The notes under the pieces are model-generated. The model worked only from the letters and a program-made list of their open reading frames with translations, was not told the DNA's origin and ran no database searches. A stretch of DNA of 64,000 bases from Corynebacterium canis (GTDB taxonomy: Bacteria; Actinomycetota; Actinomycetes; Mycobacteriales; Mycobacteriaceae), in contig NZ_CP047080.1 in assembly GCF_030408595.1 (NCBI RefSeq), positions 175,831 through 239,830 of the forward strand, written 5' to 3'. The number at the start of each line of letters is the position of its first letter. Position 1 is the first letter of the stretch. The position numbers were made by a program, and so were the translations under genes. Positions 8,077 to 17,268 of the stretch are shown here, piece by piece.

Positions 8077-8262
8077 ATGAAAGACAGCAATCGTTTCCAC
8101 GATCTGATCCGCAACGACGAAGGTATGACGACCATCGAATATGCGATGGGCTCGCTGGCGGCAGCCGCCATGGCTGCGGTGCTATATGCCGTGGTCAAGG
8201 GCGATACCGTGGTGAGCGCCATCGAAGACATTATTTCCAACGCATTAAGTAGTACGCCATGA
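8077..8262 (+). CDS. Flp-type pilin precursor (DUF4244)
   Basis: The 61-residue protein has a short charged leader ending NDEG, then MTTIEYAMGSLAAAAMAAVL, a typical class III pilin processing site (cleavage after Gly, Glu at +5) and hydrophobic helix. It is the likely major pilin of the tad operon, equivalent to Rv3656c. The C-terminus is short (ALSSTP). A prepilin peptidase is not visible in the window. It overlaps the next gene by 4 bp. Confidence 0.88.
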   Translation: MKDSNRFHDLIRNDEGMTTIEYAMGSLAAAAMAAVLYAVVKGDTVVSAIEDIISNALSSTP

Positions 8263-8537
8263 CCACCATCGAATCCGCCATCGGGCTCGGCGCGCTGGTC
8301 GTGGTATGCGGGTTGGGGGTAGCCGGTTTGGCCACCCTGGCGGCCTATATTTCCGCGGTGGATATCGCCGGTGCCGCAGCGCGCTCACACGCCATCGGTG
8401 TGCAATACCAACCACCCCGGGGCGAGGTCTCGGTCAGCGATGACGGTTCCTTTGCCACGGCCGTGGCTACCGTGCCCGCACCGCTTCACACCATGCAGGC
8501 TCAAGTGGTGTTTCCCGTGGAATCCCGGCGGCCATGA
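8259..8537 (+). CDS. Small TadE-like pseudopilin (Rv3655c type)
   Basis: The 92-residue protein starts MTTIESAIGLGALVVVCGLG, so it begins directly with the pilin motif found after the cleavage site of the preceding pilin and has no separate leader. A second hydrophobic stretch runs to about 38. The rest is a small extracytoplasmic domain. It overlaps its neighbours by 4 bp on both sides. It is probably a minor pilin; the function is inferred from the operon. Confidence 0.75.
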   Translation: MTTIESAIGLGALVVVCGLGVAGLATLAAYISAVDIAGAAARSHAIGVQYQPPRGEVSVSDDGSFATAVATVPAPLHTMQAQVVFPVESRRP

Positions 8538-8854
8538 ACCGGCTCGATGATCGCGGTGGCGCCAGCGTAGCCACCGCGGGCTTGGTGGCGGCGCTGCTCT
8601 GCCTCGTGCTGATCGTGGTCAATGTGGCCGCCGCCGTGGTGCATTCGCATCAAGCGCGGAATGCGGCCGATACCGCCGCGATCGCGGGCGCGTTGGCGGT
8701 GAGCACAGCGGCGGCGGCACCGTGCCGGGCGGCGGCGGACGTGGCGTCGAAAAACAACGCTATCGTGCAGGAATGCCGCGTGGAAGGAGGTGACGTGGTG
8801 GTGGAGGTGCGACTCGGAACGGCGCGGGCGCAGGCGCGTGCGGGGCCGATCTAG
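8534..8854 (+). CDS. TadE/TadG-like membrane protein (Rv3654c type)
   Basis: The 106-residue protein has a short N-terminus with RGGASVATAG and one membrane helix (about 16-37). The segment HSHQARNAADTAAIAGALAV follows, characteristic of the helicase/secretion-neighbourhood TadE-like family. Two Cys (about 58 and 77) may form a disulfide outside the membrane. It is the last gene of the tad operon. Its stop overlaps the convergent helicase stop by 4 bp (CTAG). Confidence 0.8.
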   Translation: MNRLDDRGGASVATAGLVAALLCLVLIVVNVAAAVVHSHQARNAADTAAIAGALAVSTAAAAPCRAAADVASKNNAIVQECRVEGGDVVVEVRLGTARAQARAGPI

Positions 8855-11142
8855 GCGGAGGCCTGGAGCATGATGGTCAGGGCGTCCAGAAGCCGCAGGG
8901 CGTGTTCTTTGCTGAGCGGCGAATTCCCATTCCCGCACTTCGGCGATTGCACGCACATCGGGCAGCCGGATTCGCACGGGCAGGAGCGGACAACCTCGCA
9001 AGTGGCCTCGATCCATTCCCGAAACCTGTGGAAACCGCACTCCGCGAAGCCGGCGCCGCCCGGGTGGCCGTCGTATACGAACACCGTGGGTAGCTCCGTG
9101 TCTGGGTGGCGGGCGGTGGATACGCCGCCGATATCCCAACGGTCGCACGTGGCAAACAGCGGCAACATGCCGATCGCGGCGTGCTCGGCCGCGTGCAGCG
9201 CGCCCGGGATTTCGGTTTCGGGAATCCCCATCGCAGCCAGCGCGGCGGGGTCGATGGTGTAGGCCACCGCGCGTGTGGTCAGGGATTCGGCGGGCAGGTC
9301 CAAGGGCACAAGGTCGAGGTTCGTGCCGTCGTGTAACTTCGCAATGTAGCCGACAACATGTTCGGTGACCGCGACGGTGAGGTCGGCGATCCAAAACCCC
9401 GTGCCGCCCTGCGTGACCTGCCGCGTATCCACGATTCGGATGTCCGTGGTGGTGCGGGCGAAGGTGGTATAGCCGGGATCCTCCGGATGGACGAGCGCCA
9501 GGTGGTCGCTGAGATGTAGCTCATCAACCAGAAACGTTTCCCCTTGATGCAGGTACACGGCACCCGGGTGCAATTGCGTGCGAGCGCGGGAGGAATCCAC
9601 GGTGCCCACCACGCGGCCATCTGTGGCGTCCACGATGATCACCTCGCCACCCCCGCCGCCGCGGATATCCACCGGGATGCGTTCGCCGATCGGATACCAG
9701 GCCCGCGCGCGTCGCCGCAGGTAGCCCTCCTTTTCAAGGGCCAGCACCACATCTTCCGCCTGGAGCGTTTCGACGTCCCGATCGCTCAGCGGGAGTTCGT
9801 ACGCTGCGGCAACGAGGTGGCCGCGCAGCACGTATGGATTCGTGGGATCGAACACCGTCTGTTCGATCGGGCGTTCCAAGAGGGCTGCGGGGTGGTGGAC
9901 CAGGTAATTATCCATGGGTTCGTCACGCGCGACCAGCACCACGAGCGATCCTTGGCCGCGGCGGCCCGCGCGGCCGGCCTGCTGCCAGAAGCTAGCCACC
10001 GTGCCCGGAAACCCGGCGGTAATCACGGTATCAAGACCGCCGACGTCGATGCCCAGCTCGAGTGCGTTGGTGGCTGCCACGCCGAGAAGGCGGCCGTCGT
10101 CAAGCATCGCCTCGAGCTGACGGCGGTCCTCGGCGAGGTAACCGGCACGGTAGGCGGCCACGCGGCGCGCGAAATCCGGCTTGCCCAACAAGGTGAGCTG
10201 CTCCGCGCAACGCAACGCCGTGGTCTCCGCCTGCCTGCGCGAACGCACAAAGGTGAGGGTGCGCGCGCCCTCCGCGATCGCCATGGCCATGAGGTTCGCG
10301 GCCTCTGCACCCGCGCCCCGACGCACCGGGGCCCCATGCTCACCCGTGGCTTCCTCGAGCACGCCCGGCTCCCACAACGCCACCGTGCGGGGACCCGCGG
10401 GGGACGCATCCTCGGTGATCGCCATCACCTCAAGCCCCGAAAGCGTGGCGGCATGATGGGCCGGGTTATTCGTGGTGGCGGAGGCGAACAGGAACGTCGG
10501 ATTCGCGCCATAGCGGGCCGTAAGCCGACGCAACCGCCGCAGGATCAATGCCACGTTCGCGCCGAACACTCCGCGGTAGGCGTGGCATTCGTCCACGATC
10601 ACAAACCGCAGCTTGCGCAGCAGCCGGGACCAGCGTTCGTGGTTGCTCAGGATCGAGGCGTGCAGCATGTCCGGGTTGGTCACCACCCAGCGGGCGGTGT
10701 CTCGAACATGTGCGCGGATGTCGGTGGGGGTATCGCCGTCGTAGGGTGCGGGGTTTATGTTCAGCCCTTTGACCAGGTTGGATATGGAATTCAGCTGGTC
10801 CGAACCCAGGGCCTTGGTGGGGGTGATATACAGCGCGCAGGCGGTGGGATCGGCGAGCAAGGTCGCGGCGACGGGAAGCTGGTAGCCCAGCGATTTGCCC
10901 GAGCTGGTTCCCGTGGCAACAACCACGTGCTGGCCGGCGTAGGCGGCCTCAGCGGTGGCCACCTGGTGGGCAAACAATTCGGTGATGCCACGCTCGTTGA
11001 GGCGCTTGCGTAATACCGTGGGGACCCAGGCGGGCCAGGGGGCGTAGGAGGCCGGGCGGCTGGGCAATGTGGTGAGGTGGGTGCATGTGGATTCGGGGAA
11101 GCGTTGCGCCAGGATGCCGACGATTTCTTCGCCAATGTACAT
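8851..11142 (-). CDS. SftH/MrfA-type superfamily 2 helicase with C-terminal cysteine cluster
   Basis: The 763-residue protein starts at ATG 11142, which has an AGAGG ribosome binding site; the frame stays open to 11232 without a better start. Motifs are Walker A ATGTSSGKSLGYQ, the DECH box VIVDECHAYRG, SATTNNP, ATNALELGIDVGG and QAGRAGRRGQG. The C-terminus holds CPCESGCPMCVQSPKCGNGN, four or more Cys that probably bind zinc. It is the equivalent of Rv3649 and M. smegmatis SftH, a 3'-5' DNA translocase; the related B. subtilis MrfA acts in mitomycin repair. The link with the adjacent tad operon is conserved in actinobacteria but unexplained. Confidence 0.9.
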   Translation of the reverse strand: MYIGEEIVGILAQRFPESTCTHLTTLPSRPASYAPWPAWVPTVLRKRLNERGITELFAHQVATAEAAYAGQHVVVATGTSSGKSLGYQLPVAATLLADPTACALYITPTKALGSDQLNSISNLVKGLNINPAPYDGDTPTDIRAHVRDTARWVVTNPDMLHASILSNHERWSRLLRKLRFVIVDECHAYRGVFGANVALILRRLRRLTARYGANPTFLFASATTNNPAHHAATLSGLEVMAITEDASPAGPRTVALWEPGVLEEATGEHGAPVRRGAGAEAANLMAMAIAEGARTLTFVRSRRQAETTALRCAEQLTLLGKPDFARRVAAYRAGYLAEDRRQLEAMLDDGRLLGVAATNALELGIDVGGLDTVITAGFPGTVASFWQQAGRAGRRGQGSLVVLVARDEPMDNYLVHHPAALLERPIEQTVFDPTNPYVLRGHLVAAAYELPLSDRDVETLQAEDVVLALEKEGYLRRRARAWYPIGERIPVDIRGGGGGEVIIVDATDGRVVGTVDSSRARTQLHPGAVYLHQGETFLVDELHLSDHLALVHPEDPGYTTFARTTTDIRIVDTRQVTQGGTGFWIADLTVAVTEHVVGYIAKLHDGTNLDLVPLDLPAESLTTRAVAYTIDPAALAAMGIPETEIPGALHAAEHAAIGMLPLFATCDRWDIGGVSTARHPDTELPTVFVYDGHPGGAGFAECGFHRFREWIEATCEVVRSCPCESGCPMCVQSPKCGNGNSPLSKEHALRLLDALTIMLQASA

Positions 11143-11410
11143 ACAAACCTCTTTCCAAAACCCACTAAAAATAGGGTAGTCACCTGCGAGTTTGCACATA
11201 ACCCTATCGCGGCGGGCGCAAACGTGACACACTGGGATGCGGTCGCAGTTTCTGTGCGCAGTGTTTCAAAAGCGCTCGCAGGAGATAGAGTTTGCGAGCG
11301 CCCTCGTTTCATTACCGTTCGGAAATTGAAGCAGGGGGCTTCGGGACCGGCCCGGCGTTTTCGAAAGGTGAAAGCGTCGCATCCGAGAGCAAGAAAAAGG
11401 TAAGAAAAAT

Positions 11411-11614
11411 ATGGCACAGGGAACTGTGAAGTGGTTTAACGCTGAAAAGGGCTTTGGTTTCATCGCCCCAGCTGACGGCTCCGCCGATGTGTTTGTTCAC
11501 TATTCCGAGATTGAGGGCGATGGGTTCCGTTCGCTGAACGAGAATGAGCGCGTGGAATTCGAAATCGGCGAAGGCACCAAGGGCCCGCAGGCACAGAAAG
11601 TGCGCACTCTGTAA
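11411..11614 (+). CDS. cspA: Cold-shock domain protein
   Basis: The 67-residue single cold-shock domain starts [20 protein letters not shown] (RNP1 KGFGFI) and contains [16 protein letters not shown] (RNP2-like). It binds single-stranded RNA or DNA as a chaperone. It matches Rv3648c in position. A roughly 270-bp spacer separates it from the divergent helicase, so a long leader, common for csp genes, is possible. An intrinsic terminator follows. Confidence 0.95.
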   Translation: MAQGTVKWFNAEKGFGFIAPADGSADVFVHYSEIEGDGFRSLNENERVEFEIGEGTKGPQAQKVRTL

Positions 11615-11630
11615 GCACACGTTGATCTGA

Positions 11631-11670
11631 AAACACCCACTTTTCGCGCGGCGGATCGGGGTGTTTTTTC
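11631..11670 (+). terminator. Intrinsic terminator after cspA
   Basis: The stem AACACCC / GGGTGTT is followed by six T (GGGTGTTTTTTC), just after the csp stop. Confidence 0.75.
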
Positions 11671-11872
11671 GTGCGTGCGGCGGGCGGGTGCGGGCACTGA
11701 GGCGACCTACCCCAAACGTGGCTAGGGTGGGGCGGCGTGGTCGCCTCAAAACTGCAGTCAGACTCGGCGCCGTAAACGTGCTGTACGCAAGGCATCCATG
11801 GTGGTGGTGTTGCATATAGGCTGCATATAGGCTTGGGCACACGTGCACCGAAATTTCATCGAGGAGTGGGCA

Positions 11873-12349
11873 ATGACAACAACGCCGGCGAGGACGTTCG
11901 GGTTTGGCGCGGCAGTGGTTTCATCGGGGGTTGCGCTGGCGGGGTTCACATTGGTCGGCTGCGCTTCCGAGCCGGAGGCGTACCTCTTCGATCGCCTCCA
12001 AGCGGGGGACACGGAAATTAGTGTATTGGCGATGCCGGGCGGGAACTGGGAGGAATACGCAATCGTTTGCCCGTACGCCACCCCGGAGCTGATCAAGGAA
12101 GCGACCGGCTGGGAGGTTTCCGGGGTACCGCAGGCCGGCCTCGCGGACGACGAGAATATTCTCGTGTTACATGCGGATAACGGTGCAATGGACGCAATTC
12201 ATCTGGACCGCAAGAGCGTGGATTTGTGCCCGGAATCCGAGCCGGAACTGCCAACCACCAAACGCATTGCGGCGAATGAATCGCTGATGTTTGTGCGGGG
12301 AGCAAACCGCGGCTGGGCGCTGGAAAATAGCGAATTATCTTCGGGATAG
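11873..12349 (+). CDS. Putative lipoprotein of unknown function
   Basis: The protein has 158 residues from ATG 11873, which has a GAGGAG ribosome binding site; an upstream in-frame ATG at 11843 lacks one. The signal peptide includes VVSSGVALAGFTLVGC with lipobox LVGC, so the mature protein is probably anchored outside the membrane at Cys32. The mature part is small, acidic and has two more Cys (in IVCPYATPE and DLCPESEPE) that may pair. I do not recognise the family. It lies between cspA and topA. Confidence 0.7.
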   Translation: MTTTPARTFGFGAAVVSSGVALAGFTLVGCASEPEAYLFDRLQAGDTEISVLAMPGGNWEEYAIVCPYATPELIKEATGWEVSGVPQAGLADDENILVLHADNGAMDAIHLDRKSVDLCPESEPELPTTKRIAANESLMFVRGANRGWALENSELSSG

Positions 12350-12461
12350 CATCCCCGCTAACCTGCCCGGTCATTGGTTCGGGTAGGAAAATTTGCAGCG
12401 GAGCCATATATTACTGTGTACGGTAAGCGAACGTACGCACACAACTATTCGAGAGGGCACC

Positions 12462-15400
12462 GTGGCAACAGCGAAGAAACGCCTTGTGATTGTCGAGTCG
12501 GCAACTAAGGCGAAAAAAATCGCTCCTTATTTGGGGAGCGATTACATTGTTGAAGCATCGGTGGGTCATATCCGTGACCTCCCTCGGGGCGCGGCGGACG
12601 TGCCCACCAAATACAAGAAGGAGCAGTGGGCGCGGCTCGGCGTGGACACCGAGCGGGGTTTCGCGCCGCTCTATGTGATCAGCCCAGATAAGCGGAAAAA
12701 GGTCACCGACCTAAAGTCGAAGCTGCAGCAGGTGGACGAGCTGTACCTAGCCACAGACCCCGACCGCGAGGGGGAGGCCATCGCCTGGCACCTCCTAGAG
12801 GTGCTGAAGCCGAAGGTGCCCGCCCGCCGCATGGTGTTCAATGAGATCACCAAGCCCGCCATCCTTGCCGCCGCGGAAAACACCCGCGAGCTGGATAAAA
12901 ACCTGGTGGACGCGCAGGAAACCCGCCGCATCCTCGACCGCCTTTATGGGTACGAGATTTCGCCGGTGCTGTGGAAGAAGGTCATGCCGCGCTTGTCTGC
13001 CGGCCGCGTGCAATCCGTGGCCACCCGCGTGATCGTGGAGCGCGAGCGGGAGCGCATGGCGTTCGTTTCCGCCGCATATTGGGACCTCACCGCAACGCTC
13101 GATCGCGGCGTCACCGACGACGATAACCCCCGCACCTTTCAGGCCCGGCTCACCGGCGTCAATGGCGCGCGGGTTGCCGTAGGCCGCGATTTTGATGATC
13201 GCGGCAAGCTCACCTCCAAGGCTATCGTCCTCGACGAAGCCGCCGCGCGTTCGCTCGCGGATGGCCTCGCGGGCTCCACCATGCAGGTGACCGCCGTGGA
13301 GGAAAAGCCCTACACGCGCAAGCCTTACGCCCCCTTTATGACCTCCACGCTGCAGCAAGAGGCCGGGCGCAAATTGCACTACACCTCCGAGCGCACCATG
13401 CGCATCGCCCAGCGCCTCTATGAGAACGGTCACATCACCTATATGCGTACCGACTCCACCGCGCTCTCCGAATCCGGCATTCAGGCCGCCCGCGCCCAGG
13501 CACGCGAGCTTTACGGCCCCGATTACCTTGCTCCCACCCCGCGCCAGTACACGCGCAAGGTGAAGAACTCGCAGGAGGCGCACGAGGCCATCCGCCCCGC
13601 CGGTGAGACTTTTGCCACCCCCGGCCAGTTGCACGCGCAGCTCGACGCCGAGGAATTCAAGCTGTACGAGCTGATTTGGCAACGCACCGTAGCTTCCCAG
13701 ATGGCCGACGCGCGTGGCACCTCCATGAAGGTAACCATGCTTGGCGACGCCGCGACAGGCGAGCGCTGCGAATTCTCCGCCACCGGGCGCACCATCACCT
13801 TTCCTGGTTTCCTCAAGGCCTATGTGGAAACCACCCGGCAGGCCGATGGCAACGATCTCGCCGATAACGCCGAGAAGCGCCTTCCCCGACTCGCTAGCGG
13901 TGACAGCCTGACCGCCACCAGCGTGTCCCCCGAGGGGCATTCCACAAATCCACCGGCCCGCTACACCGAAGCCAGCCTGGTGAAAAAGATGGAAGAGCTC
14001 GGCATCGGCCGCCCTTCCACCTATGCCTCCATCATCCGCACCATCCAAGACCGCGGCTATGTCTATTCCCGCGGTAATGCCCTCGTGCCGTCCTGGGTGG
14101 CCTTCGCAGTCGTCGGGCTCCTCGAACAAAACTTCGCCTCTCTGGTGGATTATGACTTCACCTCCTCCATGGAAGACGAGCTCGACGATATCGCCACCGG
14201 CAACGAAGATCGCACCGCCTGGCTTACCGGCTTTTACTTTGGCAATGCCGACGCCTCCGAAGCCATGGCCGAGACCGTCGCCCGCCTCGGCGGGCTCAAA
14301 GCCCTCGTCGGCGATAATCTCGAACAAATCGACGCCCGGACCGTCAATTCCCTCCATCTCTTCGACGATGCCGAAGGCCGCCCAATCCTCGTGCGCGTGG
14401 GACGGTATGGTCCGTACTTAGAGCGTGCGGTGGGCGTCGATAAGGACGGCGAAATAGAACATCAACGCGCAAACTTGTCGGACTCAATGACCCCCGACGA
14501 GCTCACCCTTGAAGTCGCCGAAAAGCTCTTTGCCACCCCGCAAGGCGGGCGCGAACTGGGCATCAACCCCAAAAACGGGCGCATGATCGTGGCCAAAGAA
14601 GGGCGCTACGGCCCCTACGTCACCGAGCTTGTCACCGACGAAGAACGCGTCGGCGCGGAAGCCATCGCCGAAACGATGGTGGCGGAAGAACGCGCCGCCG
14701 AAGACGCCGAACGCAAAGCCACAGGCAAACGGCCCAAAAACTGGGAAACCAAAACCGCCATCGCGGCCAAAGAAAAGCGCATTAATCAGATCGTAGAGGA
14801 AACCCTCAAGCCCCAAACCGCATCCCTGTTCAGCAATATGGAACCTGGGACCGTCACCCTTGACGAGGCCCTCCAATTGCTCACCCTGCCGCGCGAAGTG
14901 GGCATCGATCCCGCCGACGGGACATTGATCACCGCGCAAAACGGCCGGTACGGGCCCTATCTAAAGAAAGGCAACGATAGCCGGTCGCTCGCCAGCGAAT
15001 CCCAAATCTTTACCGTCACCCTCGACGAAGCCTGCCGAATCTACGCCGAACCCAAGCGCCGCGGCAATACCCCATCCCAGCCGCCGCTCAAAGTCTTGGG
15101 TACCAACGATGTATCCGGCCGGCCCATGTTGGTCAAAGACGGGCGCTTCGGCGCCTATGTCACCGACGGTGTGACCAACGCCTCTCTGCGAAAAGGCGAC
15201 ACCCCGGAAACCATGACCGACGCCCGCGCCTGCGAGCTCCTATCCGAGCGCCGCGCCAAGGAAGCCGCTGATCCGGCCACTCCGGCCAAGAAGGCTGGAA
15301 AAAAGGCTGGTGCCAAGAAAGCCGCGAAAAAGACGGTGAAGAAGACGGCTGCGAAGAAGGCCGCCGCGAAGAAGACGACCAAGAAGGCTGCCGCCAAGAA

Positions 15401-15479
15401 AGCAACCAAGAAGGCTGCAGCTAAGAAAACGGTGAAGAAGACCACGAAGAAGACGGCCGCCAAAAAGACGACCGGATAG
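12462..15479 (+). CDS. topA: DNA topoisomerase I
   Basis: The 1005-residue type IA topoisomerase has Toprim motifs LVIVESATKAKKI and ATDPDREGEAIAWHL and the active-site region ITYMRTDSTALS, with Tyr as the nucleophile. Several C-terminal YGPY repeats of actinobacterial TopA follow, then a tail of about 60 residues made almost only of Lys, Ala and Thr, also typical of the group. The start is GTG 12462 after GAGAGGG; the frame is open from 12393. It relaxes negative supercoils. Its TAG stop shares its last base with the first base of 174-bp element copy C. Confidence 0.97.
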   Translation: MATAKKRLVIVESATKAKKIAPYLGSDYIVEASVGHIRDLPRGAADVPTKYKKEQWARLGVDTERGFAPLYVISPDKRKKVTDLKSKLQQVDELYLATDPDREGEAIAWHLLEVLKPKVPARRMVFNEITKPAILAAAENTRELDKNLVDAQETRRILDRLYGYEISPVLWKKVMPRLSAGRVQSVATRVIVERERERMAFVSAAYWDLTATLDRGVTDDDNPRTFQARLTGVNGARVAVGRDFDDRGKLTSKAIVLDEAAARSLADGLAGSTMQVTAVEEKPYTRKPYAPFMTSTLQQEAGRKLHYTSERTMRIAQRLYENGHITYMRTDSTALSESGIQAARAQARELYGPDYLAPTPRQYTRKVKNSQEAHEAIRPAGETFATPGQLHAQLDAEEFKLYELIWQRTVASQMADARGTSMKVTMLGDAATGERCEFSATGRTITFPGFLKAYVETTRQADGNDLADNAEKRLPRLASGDSLTATSVSPEGHSTNPPARYTEASLVKKMEELGIGRPSTYASIIRTIQDRGYVYSRGNALVPSWVAFAVVGLLEQNFASLVDYDFTSSMEDELDDIATGNEDRTAWLTGFYFGNADASEAMAETVARLGGLKALVGDNLEQIDARTVNSLHLFDDAEGRPILVRVGRYGPYLERAVGVDKDGEIEHQRANLSDSMTPDELTLEVAEKLFATPQGGRELGINPKNGRMIVAKEGRYGPYVTELVTDEERVGAEAIAETMVAEERAAEDAERKATGKRPKNWETKTAIAAKEKRINQIVEETLKPQTASLFSNMEPGTVTLDEALQLLTLPREVGIDPADGTLITAQNGRYGPYLKKGNDSRSLASESQIFTVTLDEACRIYAEPKRRGNTPSQPPLKVLGTNDVSGRPMLVKDGRFGAYVTDGVTNASLRKGDTPETMTDARACELLSERRAKEAADPATPAKKAGKKAGAKKAAKKTVKKTAAKKAAAKKTTKKAAAKKATKKAAAKKTVKKTTKKTAAKKTTG

Positions 15480-15652
15480 GTTGTGTGCAGCCGTTGACCT
15501 GCGATCGTCCGGAATTTCTTCATTAGGGTGCTCAACGAAGAATAAAAAGACGATTTGCAGCGTTTTTGGGCGAGATTCGTCCGGAATTTCTTCGTTAGGC
15601 CCCCGAATGAAGAATAGAAAGACGAGCCCCAGGTCGGCGGTTGCGCACAACC
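15479..15652 (+). repeat. 174-bp interspersed element, copy C
   Basis: This full-length copy starts on the final G of the topA stop codon and lies between topA and the convergent adenylate cyclase gene. It has the same orientation as all other copies. Its first hairpin reads TTCTTCATTAGG..CTCAACGAAGAA. The remaining 80 bp to the cyclase stop show nothing recognisable. Confidence 0.9.
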
Positions 15653-15733
15653 CATCGGCCACGGCGGCGGCAACCCAACGGCGCGGGTGGACCCACACAC
15701 AACCCATTGGCCAGGGCACAATCAGGCTAGCGA

Positions 15734-17245
15734 TCAGGAGCGGTCGGCCAGGGTGGGGCGAACGGGCCGCGCGAGCTGGGTCATTTCCTTCCGGCCGCGC
15801 AGCTCCACGGATTTGAGCACGGTCCACCGGGCCTGTTCGGCCTCGTTGGCGTCGCGAAGCGTGGTGGCGGAGGTAAGCACCCGACCGGGGGTGTCTTTGG
15901 CAAGGTCGGTGAGCCGGGCGGCCTGGTTCACCGCGTCACCGATCACCGTGTATTCGAAGCGGGCGTGGCCGCCGATATGCCCGGCGACCACGTGCCCGGA
16001 GGCCACACCGATCCCGCAGGCAAGCTCCATGTCTTTGAGTTCCTGGCGGAGCTCGCGCGCCGCCGCCAGCGCGTGACCCGCGGAATCGGCGAGGGGGAGC
16101 GGCGCGCCGAAGATGGCCAAGGCGGCGTCGCCCTGGAATTTATTAATAATGCCCTTGTGCCGGTGCACCACCGTGACCACGTGTTCGAAGAACTTGTTGA
16201 GTTCCGCCACGACCTCCTCCGGCGTGTGGTTTACGGCGAAGGTGGTGGAGCCGATGACGTCTACAAAGAGGACGGCTACCTTGCGGTCCTCGCCACCCAA
16301 GGTGGGGCGTTCCTCCATCGCGCGCCGCGCTACTTCCGCGCCCACATAGCGGCCGAATAGGTCGCGCACGCGCTGGCGTTCCCGCAGGCCACGCATCATT
16401 TCATTGAACCCGGCCTGCAGCACGCCGATCTCGGAGCCGTCGTAGATTTGCACCTCGGTTTCGTGTTCCCCGCGCCGGACGTGGTTAATGGCTTCCTGCA
16501 GTTCCCGGATGGGGTCCACCACGCTGGCCGTTACCAAGGCGGTGGCAACGTAGCCGGTGGCCAGGGCTGCAGCGATCAAGGCGATGATCGCCGGCAGGAT
16601 ATCGGAGGCATCGGGGGTGAAGTACTCGGCCTGCTGGCCCCAGATCATAAGCATGACCCCCAGCAGCGGCGCCCCCGTGGTAAGTAACCAGGTGAGGTGC
16701 AGGCGGTGTTCCAGCGGCGGTTCTAGGGTGGAGTTGTCCAACCCGCGGATCAGCGCGAGGGCGGCTACGGGGCGGACTAAACGTTGAGCTTCGAGGTAGG
16801 TAAACATGACTACGACGGCGCCCCCGAGGGCCGTCGATAAGCAAATAACTAGCGCAAGCCGCGGGGACATGGTGTAGGCCACGCCCGCGACAATGCCCAC
16901 GCCCACTGACCACACGAGTGCGCACAGCATTGCTTGGTGCGTGGGCAGCCGCATTACCAGATTGCGCGCCATATTTGCGTCGTGGGCTTCGGGGTTGCGT
17001 TGCCAGCGCAGCACGGGTTGAAACAGCAGCACGGTGCCTACGGTGCCCACGATTGCGGCGAACACCGCATAGCCGATCACTACGGCGGGCAGGTGTCCGA
17101 GGTCGTTGAATTGCGACAGCTCCGGCAGCGGCACCAGCATGCTCACGAATAACGTGATGGCCACCGCGCCCACTACGTTCGAAACCAACACTGAGGCTGT
17201 GTAGAGGGGCCACGAGGTGCGGAGCAGCCATTTCAGTCGACTCAT
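15734..17245 (-). CDS. Class III adenylate cyclase, membrane bound, HAMP-containing
   Basis: The 503-residue protein has about six N-terminal membrane segments (to about residue 240). A HAMP linker (VVDPIRELQEAINHVRRGEH) and a catalytic domain follow. Metal-binding FVDVIGSTTF, NKFQGDAALAIFG (substrate-specifying Lys) and GDAVNQAARL (transition-state Asn and Arg) are all present, so it should be active as a homodimer making cAMP. It is the counterpart of Rv3645 and of C. glutamicum CyaB. cAMP is the ligand of GlxR, for which a candidate site lies upstream of sdhC in this window. Confidence 0.93.
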   Translation of the reverse strand: MSRLKWLLRTSWPLYTASVLVSNVVGAVAITLFVSMLVPLPELSQFNDLGHLPAVVIGYAVFAAIVGTVGTVLLFQPVLRWQRNPEAHDANMARNLVMRLPTHQAMLCALVWSVGVGIVAGVAYTMSPRLALVICLSTALGGAVVVMFTYLEAQRLVRPVAALALIRGLDNSTLEPPLEHRLHLTWLLTTGAPLLGVMLMIWGQQAEYFTPDASDILPAIIALIAAALATGYVATALVTASVVDPIRELQEAINHVRRGEHETEVQIYDGSEIGVLQAGFNEMMRGLRERQRVRDLFGRYVGAEVARRAMEERPTLGGEDRKVAVLFVDVIGSTTFAVNHTPEEVVAELNKFFEHVVTVVHRHKGIINKFQGDAALAIFGAPLPLADSAGHALAAARELRQELKDMELACGIGVASGHVVAGHIGGHARFEYTVIGDAVNQAARLTDLAKDTPGRVLTSATTLRDANEAEQARWTVLKSVELRGRKEMTQLARPVRPTLADRS

Positions 17246-17268
17246 GCCCCCAACTTTATCCGTATAGG

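Noticed and set aside
12795..14357. A 520-codon open frame antisense to topA
   Set aside because: This is a shadow of the topA codon pattern; no ribosome binding site and no recognisable domain.
15290..15476. Lysine/alanine codon repeats at the topA end considered as a minisatellite
   Set aside because: A Lys/Ala-rich tail is normal for actinobacterial TopA and the frame is maintained.
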